The notes: generated from the letters alone by a model not told the origin. A stretch of DNA of 64,000 nt from Sphingobacteriales bacterium (GCA_016706405.1 JADJJT010000001.1:1057501-1121500); one strand, 5' to 3'; shown: positions 37,245 to 46,057, counted from the stretch's first letter. Numbers and translations are program-made.

Positions 37245-39161
37245 TTACGCTTCTTTTATTTCTTCATTTTCTTTGCCTTTATCATCTTCGTTTAATTCGG
37301 CAGCCTCCGTTTCAGGTTCAGTTTCATTGTCGCTGTCGTCCATTTTAGATTTTAACTCTGCCAAGACATCAAGGTCACCAAGGGTAGTTTTGCTGCTTTT
37401 AGCCTCTTGGTTTAATTTTTCAATATTAGCTTGTGTTTCGGCTTCGGCTTGTTGATTAGCAGCACGTTGAGCATCATCGGCGGCTGTTTTTTGGTCGTAT
37501 TCATAATCGGAATGCGATACGACAATACGTTTTTCGTTGCGGTCAAATTCAATTACCTTAAAAGTAAGGGTATCTTCAATTTGTGCAGTTGTGCCATCGG
37601 CTTTCCGGAGGTGTTTAATGGGGGCAAATGCCTCAATTCCATAAGGCAGCGATACAATTGCGCCTTTGTCGTCGCGGCGAATGATGGTGCCTTCGTGGAG
37701 CGAGCCTTCCGGAAATATTGTGGCAAAAGTATCCCACGGGTCTTCTTCAACTTGTTTATGTCCAAGTGATAGTTTACGGGCTTCTTTATCAATAGAAAGT
37801 ACTACTACTTCTAATTTTTCGCCAATTTTGGTAAACTCCGATGGGTGGTTAAAACGTTTTGTCCACGAAATATCTGAAATATGTACCATGCCGCCAATAC
37901 CTTCGGCCAATTCTATGAATATGCCATAAGGGGTAATATTTTTTACTTCGCCGGTAAAGCGGCTACCAGCTGGAAAGCGCTCTTCGATGTTTTCCCATGG
38001 GTCGGAAAGTAATTGTTTAATACTCAACGACATTTTTTTCTCGTTGCGGTCAAGGGTAACAATTTTGGCTTCGTGTGTGTCGCCCACTTTAAAGTAGTCG
38101 CGCGGGTTAATTGGTTGGTTTGACCAGCTTACCTCCGAGATATGAATCAAGCCCTCAACGCCGGGGGTAATTTCTAAAAATGCGCCATAGTCTTCAATAT
38201 TTACGATGCGGCCGGTAACGGTACTATTTTCAACAATTTCTTCGCCTAACACATCCCATGGGTGTGGCGTTAATTGTTTTAGGCCTAACGAAATGCGTTT
38301 TTTCAAGTCGTCAAAATCGGTAACAACAACATTAATTTTTTGGTTAATTTGTAACACATCACTTGGGTGGGTAATACGTCCCCACGATATATCGGTAATG
38401 TATAACAAGCCATCTACGCCACCTAAGTCAATAAAGGCACCAAAGTCGGTAATGTTTTTAACCGTACCTTCAAGTACCTGGCCACGCTCAAGTTGTGCAA
38501 TAATTTGCTGGCGTTGTTCTTCAAGGTCGCTTTCAATAAGGGCTTTGTGTGATACAACGGCATTTTTAATGTTCTCGTTAATTTTTACCACTTTAAACTC
38601 CATGCGTTTGCCCACGTATTGGTCGTAGTCAAGTACGGGTTTAACGTCAATTTGCGAGCCGGGTAAAAATGTTTCGAGTCCAAAAACGTCAACAATTAAG
38701 CCACCTTTAGTTTTGCTAATTATTTGTCCGGTAACAATTTGGTCAATTTTGTGTGCATTTACAATAGCCTCCCATGCACGAAGCAGGCGGGCATTACGGC
38801 GCGAAAGTACTAATTGACCATTGCGGTCTTCTTTGCGCATAACATAAACCTCAATCTCGGTGCCGGGTTTAATTTCGGCCATGTCCCTAAACTCGGTTTT
38901 GGGTATTAAGCCATCCGATTTAAAACCTACATCAACTACTACGTCCGAGTCTGTAACAGACACAATAGTAGCTGCTATGATTTCGTTTTCTCCGATTTGT
39001 TTAAAAGTGCTATCGTAATACGATGCTAACTCTTTGCGCTCCTCTTCGGAGTAAGATTTACGGGCGCGCTTGTCCAACGACCAATCAAAATCGTCGTGGG
39101 GGTGTTGATTTGTTGCATGCGCCTCGTCAGCCCCATGCAATAAGTTGTTGTTTTCTATCAA
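37245..39161 (-). CDS. rpsA: 30S ribosomal protein S1
   Basis: A 638-residue protein with six S1 RNA-binding repeats, starting after an N-terminal extension of about 60 residues that is rich in acidic and His residues. Repeats are recognised by units such as GTVKNITDFGAFIDLGGVDG, GRIVNIEDYGAFLEITPG and GEVKNITPYGIFIELAEG. It ends in an acidic, Lys/Glu-rich tail. Function: binding mRNA to the 30S subunit. The start is the TTG at 39161: an in-frame stop lies just upstream and no ATG occurs before residue 90, well inside the conserved domain. A TACCTTTG promoter box lies at 39221-39228 and the terminator follows the gene. Confidence 0.96.
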   Translation of the reverse strand: MIENNNLLHGADEAHATNQHPHDDFDWSLDKRARKSYSEEERKELASYYDSTFKQIGENEIIAATIVSVTDSDVVVDVGFKSDGLIPKTEFRDMAEIKPGTEIEVYVMRKEDRNGQLVLSRRNARLLRAWEAIVNAHKIDQIVTGQIISKTKGGLIVDVFGLETFLPGSQIDVKPVLDYDQYVGKRMEFKVVKINENIKNAVVSHKALIESDLEEQRQQIIAQLERGQVLEGTVKNITDFGAFIDLGGVDGLLYITDISWGRITHPSDVLQINQKINVVVTDFDDLKKRISLGLKQLTPHPWDVLGEEIVENSTVTGRIVNIEDYGAFLEITPGVEGLIHISEVSWSNQPINPRDYFKVGDTHEAKIVTLDRNEKKMSLSIKQLLSDPWENIEERFPAGSRFTGEVKNITPYGIFIELAEGIGGMVHISDISWTKRFNHPSEFTKIGEKLEVVVLSIDKEARKLSLGHKQVEEDPWDTFATIFPEGSLHEGTIIRRDDKGAIVSLPYGIEAFAPIKHLRKADGTTAQIEDTLTFKVIEFDRNEKRIVVSHSDYEYDQKTAADDAQRAANQQAEAETQANIEKLNQEAKSSKTTLGDLDVLAELKSKMDDSDNETEPETEAAELNEDDKGKENEEIKEA

Positions 39162-39220
39162 AACAACTAATTTTTTTAATGGTTAAACAATAAGATTTAA
39201 TATTTTTGCCAAAAGGCGGG

Positions 39221-39228
39221 CAAAGGTA
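39221..39228 (-). promoter_or_regulatory. Candidate -7 promoter box of rpsA, TACCTTTG
   Basis: Exact TAnnTTTG on the minus strand, 60 bases before the TTG start. The -33 element is not clear. Confidence 0.45.
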
Positions 39229-39287
39229 CAAAAAAAAAGCCTTTTATTAGCCTTTTTTTTAGTTTTTTATTTAGTTTCGCGGCAACT

Positions 39288-40163
39288 ATGTCACATTTTT
39301 TAATTCAACTTCTTAGTTTTTTAGTTCGGTATTATATTTGGATTGCAATTTGTGCTGTCAGCATGTTGTACCGAACTTTATTATTATTGGATTTGCCTTT
39401 TTCAGGATGCTTGGGCTTAACTGTTTTTAGCAGTACTGTTGTAGGTTATTATGGCTGGCAAATGTTTGGTTTGTACCGGATTGCTGCCGCAGCTAAACAA
39501 GATAAGCAAGTGGTAAAACTGCCAAATCATTTGCTTTATCATGTTGTTTGGTTTGGTTTAAATGTGGTGATTGTTGTTATTTGCTTTCTCTTTTGCCTAA
39601 GCGCGTGGGCGCAGTTTTGCTTGTTATTTTCCGGATGTTTAGTGGCGTTGTATGTAGTTCCGGTAATAAAATCAAAAAATTTACGGCAAATAACAGGTCT
39701 TAAAATACTAATTATAGCTATGGTTTGGGTCTTAGCAACGGTTGTTTTACCGGTCGTACAAATTGGCGCGCCCGATTGGGCTAATTATACAGGTGTTTTG
39801 GGGTGGATACTTGCCGAAAGGTTCGTTTTTTTAATCTTACTTTGCCTGCCCTTCGACTGGCGTGACGTAGCAGTCGACCAAAAGGCAAATATAAAAACAT
39901 GGCCAAGGTTATTAGGGTTAGAGAAGACAAAGTATCTATTTTTTACATTAGTATCATTGCAATGTGTATTAAATATTGTTATTTATTATTTGTTTTTACA
40001 GCAAATAAATTTAGTACTAATAACAATAATATTGCCAATTTTATTGATATTTTTAGCTACAAAGGCTTTTAAATATCCACAAAATTCGATTTTATTTATT
40101 TTTTTAGACGGTATGATGGTCGTACAAACTTTATTATTAATTGTGGTGGGTAAATACTTATAA
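39288..40163 (+). CDS. UbiA-like membrane protein
   Basis: A 291-residue polytopic membrane protein with about eight hydrophobic helices. The second UbiA-type metal motif is seen as LPFDWRDVAVDQKANIKTWPRLLG (about 197-220), matching the DxxxD motif and following WP/LG pattern of prenyltransferases. The first NDxxDxxxD motif is not recognisable in the N-terminal half, where other family members carry it. So it may be a diverged or non-catalytic relative of UbiA prenyltransferases (ubiquinone, menaquinone, heme or tetraether lipid synthesis), or an uncharacterised membrane protein. Not flanked by quinone genes here. Confidence 0.65.
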   Translation: MSHFLIQLLSFLVRYYIWIAICAVSMLYRTLLLLDLPFSGCLGLTVFSSTVVGYYGWQMFGLYRIAAAAKQDKQVVKLPNHLLYHVVWFGLNVVIVVICFLFCLSAWAQFCLLFSGCLVALYVVPVIKSKNLRQITGLKILIIAMVWVLATVVLPVVQIGAPDWANYTGVLGWILAERFVFLILLCLPFDWRDVAVDQKANIKTWPRLLGLEKTKYLFFTLVSLQCVLNIVIYYLFLQQINLVLITIILPILLIFLATKAFKYPQNSILFIFLDGMMVVQTLLLIVVGKYL

Positions 40164-40338
40164 AGAGTTAGGACTACAAGAGAGGTTTCCTTACCAAACA
40201 TGCCTAAAGTTTTTTGGTGTAAATTAATTTTACCCAGCTAATTCCTATATAATAAAAAACAACTTTTTTGCAAGCCAAATATTAGGCAATGGTGGCACTT
40301 AAATATTTGCTGCTTGTGATTAAACGGAAGATGGAATA

Positions 40339-40381
40339 AAAAATCCGGACAAAACATTAATTGCACGTGTTTTATCCGGAT
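40339..40381 (-). terminator. Rho-independent terminator built from two TCCGGA copies
   Basis: ATCCGGACAAAACA (40343-40356) pairs with TGTTTTATCCGGAT (40368-40381) as a 14-pair stem with one mismatch. On the minus strand T-rich DNA follows. It would end the DUF1573 lipoprotein gene. Both arms contain the window-wide palindrome. Confidence 0.8.
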
Positions 40382-40410
40382 AAATAAATATCTATTTCTT
40401 TAATTGTTTG

Positions 40411-41217
40411 TTAATTTCCGCTACTTTTTAAGGGTATTTCGTTGGTAGCGTTTGCTTCAGGGGTAGGAAATTTTGGTGTTCCTCCGGATGCTTTTTTATC
40501 GTCTTTTTTAAAAGTAGTTACCACACCGTTTAAGGAAATAACTTTTTTGCCAATATTCGTATCCAACTCAATATTTTTACTTTGTACGCCCACTTTATTA
40601 GTGCTGTCAAAACTTACTTTTATTGCTGCTTTTTGGCCAGGTAAAATGGGTGCATTGGGGTATTCGGGTATAGTACAGCCGCATGTTGAAGTGGCGTTAC
40701 GAATAATAAGTGGCTCTGAGCCTGTATTCGTAAAAACATACTCGTGATTAACTTTGTCGCCTATATAAACAAAGCCAAAATCCCAGCTTTCATGTTCAAA
40801 AACCATTTTAGCACCATTTGAACGTGCAATGGGAGTTGTAGCGGTATTATTGGCCGATGCTGATTTTGTTGGTGGTGTTTTTGACGTTAAATCAGCAGCT
40901 GAACCATTTTCAGTTATATTGGCAGACGATTTAACATTGCTTTTACCATTTGTTGTAGCATGTGTTGCAGTTGGTTCAGGTTGGGCGGCATTATTATTAG
41001 ACGTTGCAATATTATTTTCAGGCTCAGTTATTGCTGCCGGTACGGTAGCATTATCGGCCATCATTTCGGTTGCCTGAGATGTAGTAGCAGGTACAGTTGT
41101 TTCGTTACCTTGATTAGTTGTTGTTTTTTCGGCAGCTGGAGCAGTAGAGCAACTATATATAATAATATTAATAACAATTAAGGCGGCAACAGCACTTAAC
41201 AAGTATTTTAAAGACAT
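40411..41217 (-). CDS. DUF1573 domain lipoprotein
   Basis: A 268-residue lipoprotein. The signal peptide ends IYSC, then a Thr/Ala/Asn-rich low-complexity linker of about 110 residues leads to a DUF1573 beta-sandwich. That domain is clear from FEHESWDFGFVYIGDKVNHE, FTNTGSEPLIIRNATSTCGC and LPGQKAAIKVSFDS. DUF1573 is common in Bacteroidota surface proteins and is thought to be an ASPM/SPD-2/Hydin-like domain. Function is unknown. The long mucin-like linker suggests that it extends from the outer membrane. Its terminator uses the TCCGGA palindrome. Confidence 0.88.
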   Translation of the reverse strand: MSLKYLLSAVAALIVINIIIYSCSTAPAAEKTTTNQGNETTVPATTSQATEMMADNATVPAAITEPENNIATSNNNAAQPEPTATHATTNGKSNVKSSANITENGSAADLTSKTPPTKSASANNTATTPIARSNGAKMVFEHESWDFGFVYIGDKVNHEYVFTNTGSEPLIIRNATSTCGCTIPEYPNAPILPGQKAAIKVSFDSTNKVGVQSKNIELDTNIGKKVISLNGVVTTFKKDDKKASGGTPKFPTPEANATNEIPLKSSGN

Positions 41218-41335
41218 TTTTATAAATTTTTACAAAAAAATTACAATTACAATGTGAAAGTACAGTGTTTTTTCTTTAAAACAAAATTTTTATTTAAAGT
41301 TAAAAAAATCCGAACAAAACTTTCTATTGCCTTCA

Positions 41336-41656
41336 TTATTCTATGAATATTTGGTCTCGGAAATACCAAACCAGGGCAAATATTAATAAAATAGTTGTGC
41401 CTACCAAACCTTTAAGGGCTATACCGCGCTCTTGCCTCGAAAAAACTTGTAATGGTAAGATGTTTGCCACTACCGAAACTGTAGCCATAAACTTAATACT
41501 AAAAACACCTCCGGGTATTTTCAAGAAAAAGCCAATTAGCCAATCAAGCCCTAGCAATATAAAAAAACAGATAAACGGGGCAGTTACTCCGGCAATTATG
41601 CCGTTAAATACGGTATCGCCGGGGTCGTTATTAGAACCAAAGGAATGCTTATTCAT
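41336..41656 (-). CDS. Small membrane protein, unknown
   Basis: A 106-residue protein beginning MNKHSFGSNNDPGDTVFNG with about three transmembrane helices (roughly 20-42, 55-73, 82-100). It begins 12 bases after the stop of the EEP-family membrane protein on the same strand, so it is almost certainly in that operon. No family is recognised. It may be a membrane partner or chaperone of the EEP protein (inference). Confidence 0.65.
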   Translation of the reverse strand: MNKHSFGSNNDPGDTVFNGIIAGVTAPFICFFILLGLDWLIGFFLKIPGGVFSIKFMATVSVVANILPLQVFSRQERGIALKGLVGTTILLIFALVWYFRDQIFIE

Positions 41657-41668
41657 AAAAATATATAC

Positions 41669-42781
41669 TTAGAAATAAAGTTCGGCAGCTACCGCGTAAT
41701 GGTCAGAGTTTTTGTAGGGCAGCACAATAAAACGACCTGTTTTAATAGTAGAACTGGTTAACACATAATCAATCCGGAGGTAGGGTAATGGCCCGGCATA
41801 AGTACCTCCTAAGCCTAATCCGGCTTCTAAGAAAGCATCTTTTAAGGTATTTCCTCTAATAGTTTTGTACGTAAATGAGGTTGGTGTGTCGTTAAAATCG
41901 CCACAAACAATTGCCCTGTGTGGCGACTGGGCAATGGCGGCGGCAACCGTTTGCGCTTGCGAACCGCGTTTTATATACGCATCTTTTAGTTTACCGACTA
42001 TGTTTTCAACTGTTTTGGTATTCGCTTTTGTATTATTTTCCTTCGGAGTGGCAATATCTTGAATAAACTCCAACTCGCGGTCTGCCAAACTAAATGACTG
42101 TAAGTGCATATTAAATACTCTTACTGTATTTTGGTCGTCAATGGCTACATCAACCCAAGTAGCAGCATTTGTTTTTGAGTTCTCAAAAAGAAACTGCCCT
42201 TTATTTGTAATTGGGAGTTTTGAGAAAATTGCCAAACCCCACTCGTTTTTATTTTTGGTGGTTAGTGTATTAACAAAATAGCTATGTGGGTAACCTTCTT
42301 GCTCAAAATACGCAACGTTTTCAAAATTACCGCCTTTTTCGCTGTAAAAATCCTGAAAACATATAATATCGGGTGATTCTTGCCGTATTAAGCGGGCAAT
42401 TTTATTGCGTGGTTCGGGGTCGCGCCTCCAGTTGTACAATTTAAAGTTTTGTACATTATAACTTAGTACTTTTATTTTTTGAAGCCCCTCAGTATCTACT
42501 TTAGGGTTTATGTTTAAGGCAAGTGTATTTTGCAGTAAATTAAACCCCAATGTCAATACCACCGCCGATAAAAAAGCTTGCAATTTGCGCCTAAACAGCC
42601 AAAATATAAAAAACCCAATATTTATGGCTACCATAACCGGAAAACTTAACCCCCAGGCCGCTATGAGCCAAAATTTATGTGCTGGCACGAGCGGGGCCAA
42701 ATAAGTAATAGCCAATAGTACAGCAGCTACTATGTTAATGCCAAAAATAGAGTTGTTAATCCAAGCAAATAACCGTTTCAT
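41669..42781 (-). CDS. Membrane-anchored endonuclease/exonuclease/phosphatase family protein
   Basis: A 370-residue protein with about three N-terminal transmembrane helices (residues 1-90) followed by an EEP catalytic domain facing the periplasm or cytosol. Motifs are VLSYNVQNFK, ESPDIICFQDF (catalytic Glu replaced in this spacing by a QD element), VCGDFNDTPTSF and PYKNSDHYAVAAEL (the DH pair). Relatives cleave phosphodiesters, including sphingomyelinase-like and DNase-like enzymes. Together with the small membrane gene downstream it forms a likely two-gene operon. The normal EEP signature is QE; here it reads QD, which is worth noting. Confidence 0.85.
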   Translation of the reverse strand: MKRLFAWINNSIFGINIVAAVLLAITYLAPLVPAHKFWLIAAWGLSFPVMVAINIGFFIFWLFRRKLQAFLSAVVLTLGFNLLQNTLALNINPKVDTEGLQKIKVLSYNVQNFKLYNWRRDPEPRNKIARLIRQESPDIICFQDFYSEKGGNFENVAYFEQEGYPHSYFVNTLTTKNKNEWGLAIFSKLPITNKGQFLFENSKTNAATWVDVAIDDQNTVRVFNMHLQSFSLADRELEFIQDIATPKENNTKANTKTVENIVGKLKDAYIKRGSQAQTVAAAIAQSPHRAIVCGDFNDTPTSFTYKTIRGNTLKDAFLEAGLGLGGTYAGPLPYLRIDYVLTSSTIKTGRFIVLPYKNSDHYAVAAELYF

Positions 42782-43090
42782 AGTGTTTTAGCGAAGACAA
42801 CTTACAAATTAAAGCCAAAAAGCAAGCATTTAAGCTTTGAGTTAATTAAGTGCAATATTGTGTTTAGCTCAGAAAAAATGTAAAACGCGAAAATAGGCAA
42901 GATTTTTTAATCTTAAGCTAAAAAACTTTCCGGAGAAAAGAAAATTAAAACATAAACGGTATAAAAAGCAAAAAAGTGTGAATTTTAAGAAATTCACACT
43001 TTTTATTTTCTCTTTGAAACGCTAGTTAAATAGACAGACAATTACAGTTTCCTGAACTCCTTTGTTTGTAATGTTGCGTTTTAAAATTTG
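42782..43090. other. Intergenic region with tRNA terminator
   Basis: 309 bases between the EEP gene start and the tRNA. It contains a TCCGGA near 42930 and the terminator at 42971-43004. No gene is supported. Confidence 0.5.
42971..43004. terminator. Terminator hairpin downstream of the tRNA
   Basis: AAAAAGTGTGAATT and AATTCACACTTTTT (42971-42984 and 42991-43004) form a perfect hairpin flanked by A/T runs, so it can act in both directions. On the minus strand it ends the tRNA-Ala transcript. Confidence 0.8.
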
Positions 43091-43164
<74 letters not shown>

Positions 43165-43189
43165 TTTTTGCTATTTTCTTTAGCGAGTG

Positions 43190-43220
43190 CAAAGGTAAGG
43201 TGATTTTTTTGCATTTGCAA
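43190..43220 (-). promoter_or_regulatory. tRNA-Ala promoter, TTG-N20-TACCTTTG
   Basis: On the minus strand TTG (43220-43218) and TACCTTTG (43197-43190) are separated by 20 bases, matching the Bacteroidota -33/-7 pattern. The tRNA begins 25 bases downstream. This is the clearest promoter in the window. Confidence 0.6.
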
Positions 43221-43221
43221 C

Positions 43222-43250
43222 CATCCGGATATTTTTTTTCATCCGGATAT
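43222..43250. repeat. Pair of ATCCGGAT palindromes
   Basis: Two ATCCGGAT copies (43223-43230 and 43241-43248) separated by a 10-base T-rich spacer, immediately upstream of the tRNA promoter. They can pair with each other as a hairpin. Confidence 0.8.
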
Positions 43251-43284
43251 TATTGTAACCGAATCACCTCGGCGAAAAAAATCT

Positions 43285-43292
43285 TAACTTTG
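43285..43292 (+). promoter_or_regulatory. Candidate -7 promoter box, TAACTTTG
   Basis: Exact TAnnTTTG match 33 bases before the ATG of the HAD phosphatase gene. Confidence 0.45.
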
Positions 43293-43325
43293 TAAGTTAA
43301 AATAAAGATTTAAAAAGAGAAAATA

Positions 43326-43931
43326 ATGCCCTTGCTGCCTTTGCATTACCAGCACAAACTAATACAAAGTTGGCAAATTAACCCTTCGTGGACACTTTTT
43401 TTAGACCGCGATGGCGTAATTAACTACAATTTACCTAACCAGCCATATATTCAATACCCACACCAACTACAATACATTAATAACTCGCCCTATGCCTTGT
43501 CGCAGTTAATGCCGTTTTTTGGCCTAATAATAGTAGTTACCAACCAGCAAGCAATTGGCAAAAGTTTAATGACAAAAGACAATTTAAACGAAGTGTTTAA
43601 GGCCATGCAACAAACATTTTTACAAGGGGGTGCAAATATAAATGCTTATTATTATTGTCCCCATTTAAGTACGGTAAATTGTAGTTGCCGCAAGCCAAAA
43701 ACACAAATGGCAATACAAGCCCAAGCCGATTTTTGCACTATTCAGTTTTCGCAGGCGGTAATGATTGGCGACCAACGCAGCGATATGTTGTTTGGCAAAA
43801 ACATGGGCATGAAAACCGTTTTTTTAACGGCTAACTCGCCCCAGTACAACGCACCTCCTCCATTCGAGGCCGATGTAGTGTACCCAACTTTGCTCGATTT
43901 TGTTACCCAAGGTGTTTTACCTTCAGTATAA
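43326..43931 (+). CDS. HAD-IIIA phosphatase, GmhB/HisB-N-like
   Basis: A 201-residue HAD-family phosphatase. Motif I is LFLDRDGVIN (about 24-33), motif II VVTNQQ, and motif IV MIGDQRSDM with the downstream GMKTVFL. A zinc-binding CPH...NCSCRKP segment (about 115-130) is the hallmark of the D-glycero-D-manno-heptose-1,7-bisphosphate phosphatase (GmhB) and histidinol-phosphatase subgroup. It probably makes ADP-heptose precursors for LPS, but HisB-like activity cannot be excluded without neighbouring his or gmh genes. It is read from a TAACTTTG promoter. Confidence 0.85.
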   Translation: MPLLPLHYQHKLIQSWQINPSWTLFLDRDGVINYNLPNQPYIQYPHQLQYINNSPYALSQLMPFFGLIIVVTNQQAIGKSLMTKDNLNEVFKAMQQTFLQGGANINAYYYCPHLSTVNCSCRKPKTQMAIQAQADFCTIQFSQAVMIGDQRSDMLFGKNMGMKTVFLTANSPQYNAPPPFEADVVYPTLLDFVTQGVLPSV

Positions 43932-43963
43932 ACCATTCAACACCCCAAGGCATATTAAAATTA

Positions 43964-46057
43964 CTACAAAACCCTAAAAGTAGTGCGGCGGTTTTGCTCG
44001 TGCTCCTCGTCGGTACAATCAACACCATTGCGGCAATCGTTTACCAATTGGGTTTCGCCGTAACCGCGTGCTATTATCCGGTTAGTATCAATGCCTTTCA
44101 GCAATAAATAATCAACAGCCGATTGGGCGCGGCGTTGCGATAGCTCTAAATTATAGCGGTCGCTGCCACGCGCGTCTGTGTGCGAGCCAAGTTCAATCCG
44201 GATGTTTGGGTTTTCGAACAACATGGCAGCTAAGGCATCTAAGGTTGGGCGGGCATCTTCGCGTATGTCGGCTTTGTCAAAATCGTAGTAAATATTTTTA
44301 AGTACTACTTCTTTTTGTTTAAAGATGCGGTCTAAGGCAATTTGTGCAGAAACATAAACGGTATCATTTCCGGATGCTGCCGTTGTATTTAAAGGCGTTT
44401 TCCCTTTAGTGGAAACGTTGCTCGATTTTGTAAAAAATCCTTGTTGCGAGGCGGTAAGTTTGTAATCGGTATTAGGCTCGAGGGTCAGGTTGAACTGCCC
44501 TTTTGCATTGGTTACTATGCGCCTTGCAATATTGCTGTTGGTGCTTAGGCCCAATACCTCGGCAACGGCACTTGGCAAAGGTATTTGGTTAAGAACAGCA
44601 CTATTTGGATTCGCAGGGTCGGTTAATTGATTTTCAAAAACTTGCCCTTGCAATATATAAACTGTTGTTTTGGGTTTTTCTATGGCTATTATGGGCGTAT
44701 CAACGGTTGCGGGTGTTTTAGGTATTTCAAGCAAAATCCGGTAAATATCGTCGTTGCCGTTGCCTCCCTCGCGTGCAGAGGCAAAGTAGCCTGTTTGCTC
44801 CAAATCATCCAATAAACTGGGGTCAATGGCAGGGTCAAGTATCAAGCCAAAATCGTCGGCAGGCGAGTTAATAGGGGCTTGTAAATTTTGTGGATTTACC
44901 CATCTGTTTGTTTCCCAAGTAGCGGCAAAAACGTCTAAGCCGCCCATGCCTAAATGTCCGTCTGAGGCAAAATATAAACGTCCGTCAGCACCAAGTGCCG
45001 GAAAGCCGTCGTAACCATCGGTGTTTATTTCGGGGCCTAAATTTTCCGGATTACCCCAGCTACCATCCGGATTTTTGTGTGCAACATAAATATCTTTATT
45101 GCCAAATCCTTGTGGTGCATCGGCAACAAAATACAAATCTTTTCCGGTTGGCGATAAAAACGGCTGAGCCACGTTAATAGTGGCATCATCAAAAAGCACT
45201 ACCGGTTGTGGTTTTAGCCAATTTTTTCCATCGGAGGTTTTGTATGCGTGGTATAGTTGGCAATAGTCGTCGGTATGATTTGGACTACCGCAGGCGGCAA
45301 AATATATTTCGGTAAAACTGTTGTTAAATGTGGCGGTGCCTTCAATAAATTCGGTGTTTATGCTATCCGGCAGTTGGGTTGGCGTCGAAAAAGTTTTGCC
45401 AAAATCGGCGGTTGTAGCTATAAAAAGGTCGGTATGTTTTTCACCTGTCCAGCCATAATTACGGCTGCCTCTTGCGGTTGCGCGGGCGCTGGTAAATACC
45501 AAATTATTTTGCTGGTAAAGAACGGGGGCAAAATCGGAGGCAGGGCTGTTTAGTTCCCATAAGTTTACAACCTTATAATTGGTGGGCATTTTAAGCCATT
45601 CACGGGCTTGTTTGCAGGCTTGCATGGCGCGGGCGGCGCGGGTGCGGTCGGCGGGGTTATTTAGGCCATATTCGTTAAAAATAGCTATGGCCTCGTCGTA
45701 TTTGCCGTTTGCTTTAAGCATTAAACCATATTTATAAGTAGTAGCGGGGTCGCTGGCATACTCTAACGCACGGCTAAACCATTGCTCGGCTTCGCTGGTG
45801 CGGTTCGACAAGCGGTACGATTCGGCAATTTTGTAGGCAATTTCTGATTTTTTAATTAATTGCTCGGTGCGTTGATATTCATCGGTATAAAGTTTGGCGG
45901 CAACGGCATATTGCTTGTTTTGGTAGGCTGTAGCAGCATCAATAGGAGCTTGCAACAAACGACTACAGGCACTAAACTGAGTTAAAATAAGGAGAACAAA
46001 AAAAACAGAAACGGCAATTGCCACCAACGATTTAAAAAATGAACGAATTATGGTCAT
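43964..46057 (-). CDS. PorE-like OmpA-family lipoprotein (TPR, WD40-like, CRD, OmpA)
   Basis: A 697-residue outer-membrane lipoprotein with lipobox FSAC. Domains in order: tetratricopeptide-like helices (about 35-170, AYQNKQYAVAAKLYTDEYQ), a PD40/WD40-like beta-propeller (about 180-440, repeating FLSPTGKDLYFVAD and ALGADGRLYFASDG), a carboxypeptidase-regulatory domain (about 470-570, TNAKGQFNLTLEPNTDY) and an OmpA peptidoglycan-binding domain (about 590-697, DFDKADIREDARPTLDALA and HTDARGSDRYNLELSQRRA). This order is that of PorE, a type IX secretion component that anchors the machinery to peptidoglycan. Other OmpA lipoproteins share it in part. A TAGTTTTG promoter box lies at 46095-46102. 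Confidence 0.85.
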   Translation of the reverse strand: MTIIRSFFKSLVAIAVSVFFVLLILTQFSACSRLLQAPIDAATAYQNKQYAVAAKLYTDEYQRTEQLIKKSEIAYKIAESYRLSNRTSEAEQWFSRALEYASDPATTYKYGLMLKANGKYDEAIAIFNEYGLNNPADRTRAARAMQACKQAREWLKMPTNYKVVNLWELNSPASDFAPVLYQQNNLVFTSARATARGSRNYGWTGEKHTDLFIATTADFGKTFSTPTQLPDSINTEFIEGTATFNNSFTEIYFAACGSPNHTDDYCQLYHAYKTSDGKNWLKPQPVVLFDDATINVAQPFLSPTGKDLYFVADAPQGFGNKDIYVAHKNPDGSWGNPENLGPEINTDGYDGFPALGADGRLYFASDGHLGMGGLDVFAATWETNRWVNPQNLQAPINSPADDFGLILDPAIDPSLLDDLEQTGYFASAREGGNGNDDIYRILLEIPKTPATVDTPIIAIEKPKTTVYILQGQVFENQLTDPANPNSAVLNQIPLPSAVAEVLGLSTNSNIARRIVTNAKGQFNLTLEPNTDYKLTASQQGFFTKSSNVSTKGKTPLNTTAASGNDTVYVSAQIALDRIFKQKEVVLKNIYYDFDKADIREDARPTLDALAAMLFENPNIRIELGSHTDARGSDRYNLELSQRRAQSAVDYLLLKGIDTNRIIARGYGETQLVNDCRNGVDCTDEEHEQNRRTTFRVL

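Noticed and set aside
39229..39260. A terminator between rpsA and the UbiA-like gene in the A/T-run region
   Set aside because: The repeated AAAAGGC-like segments are direct, not inverted, so no stem forms.
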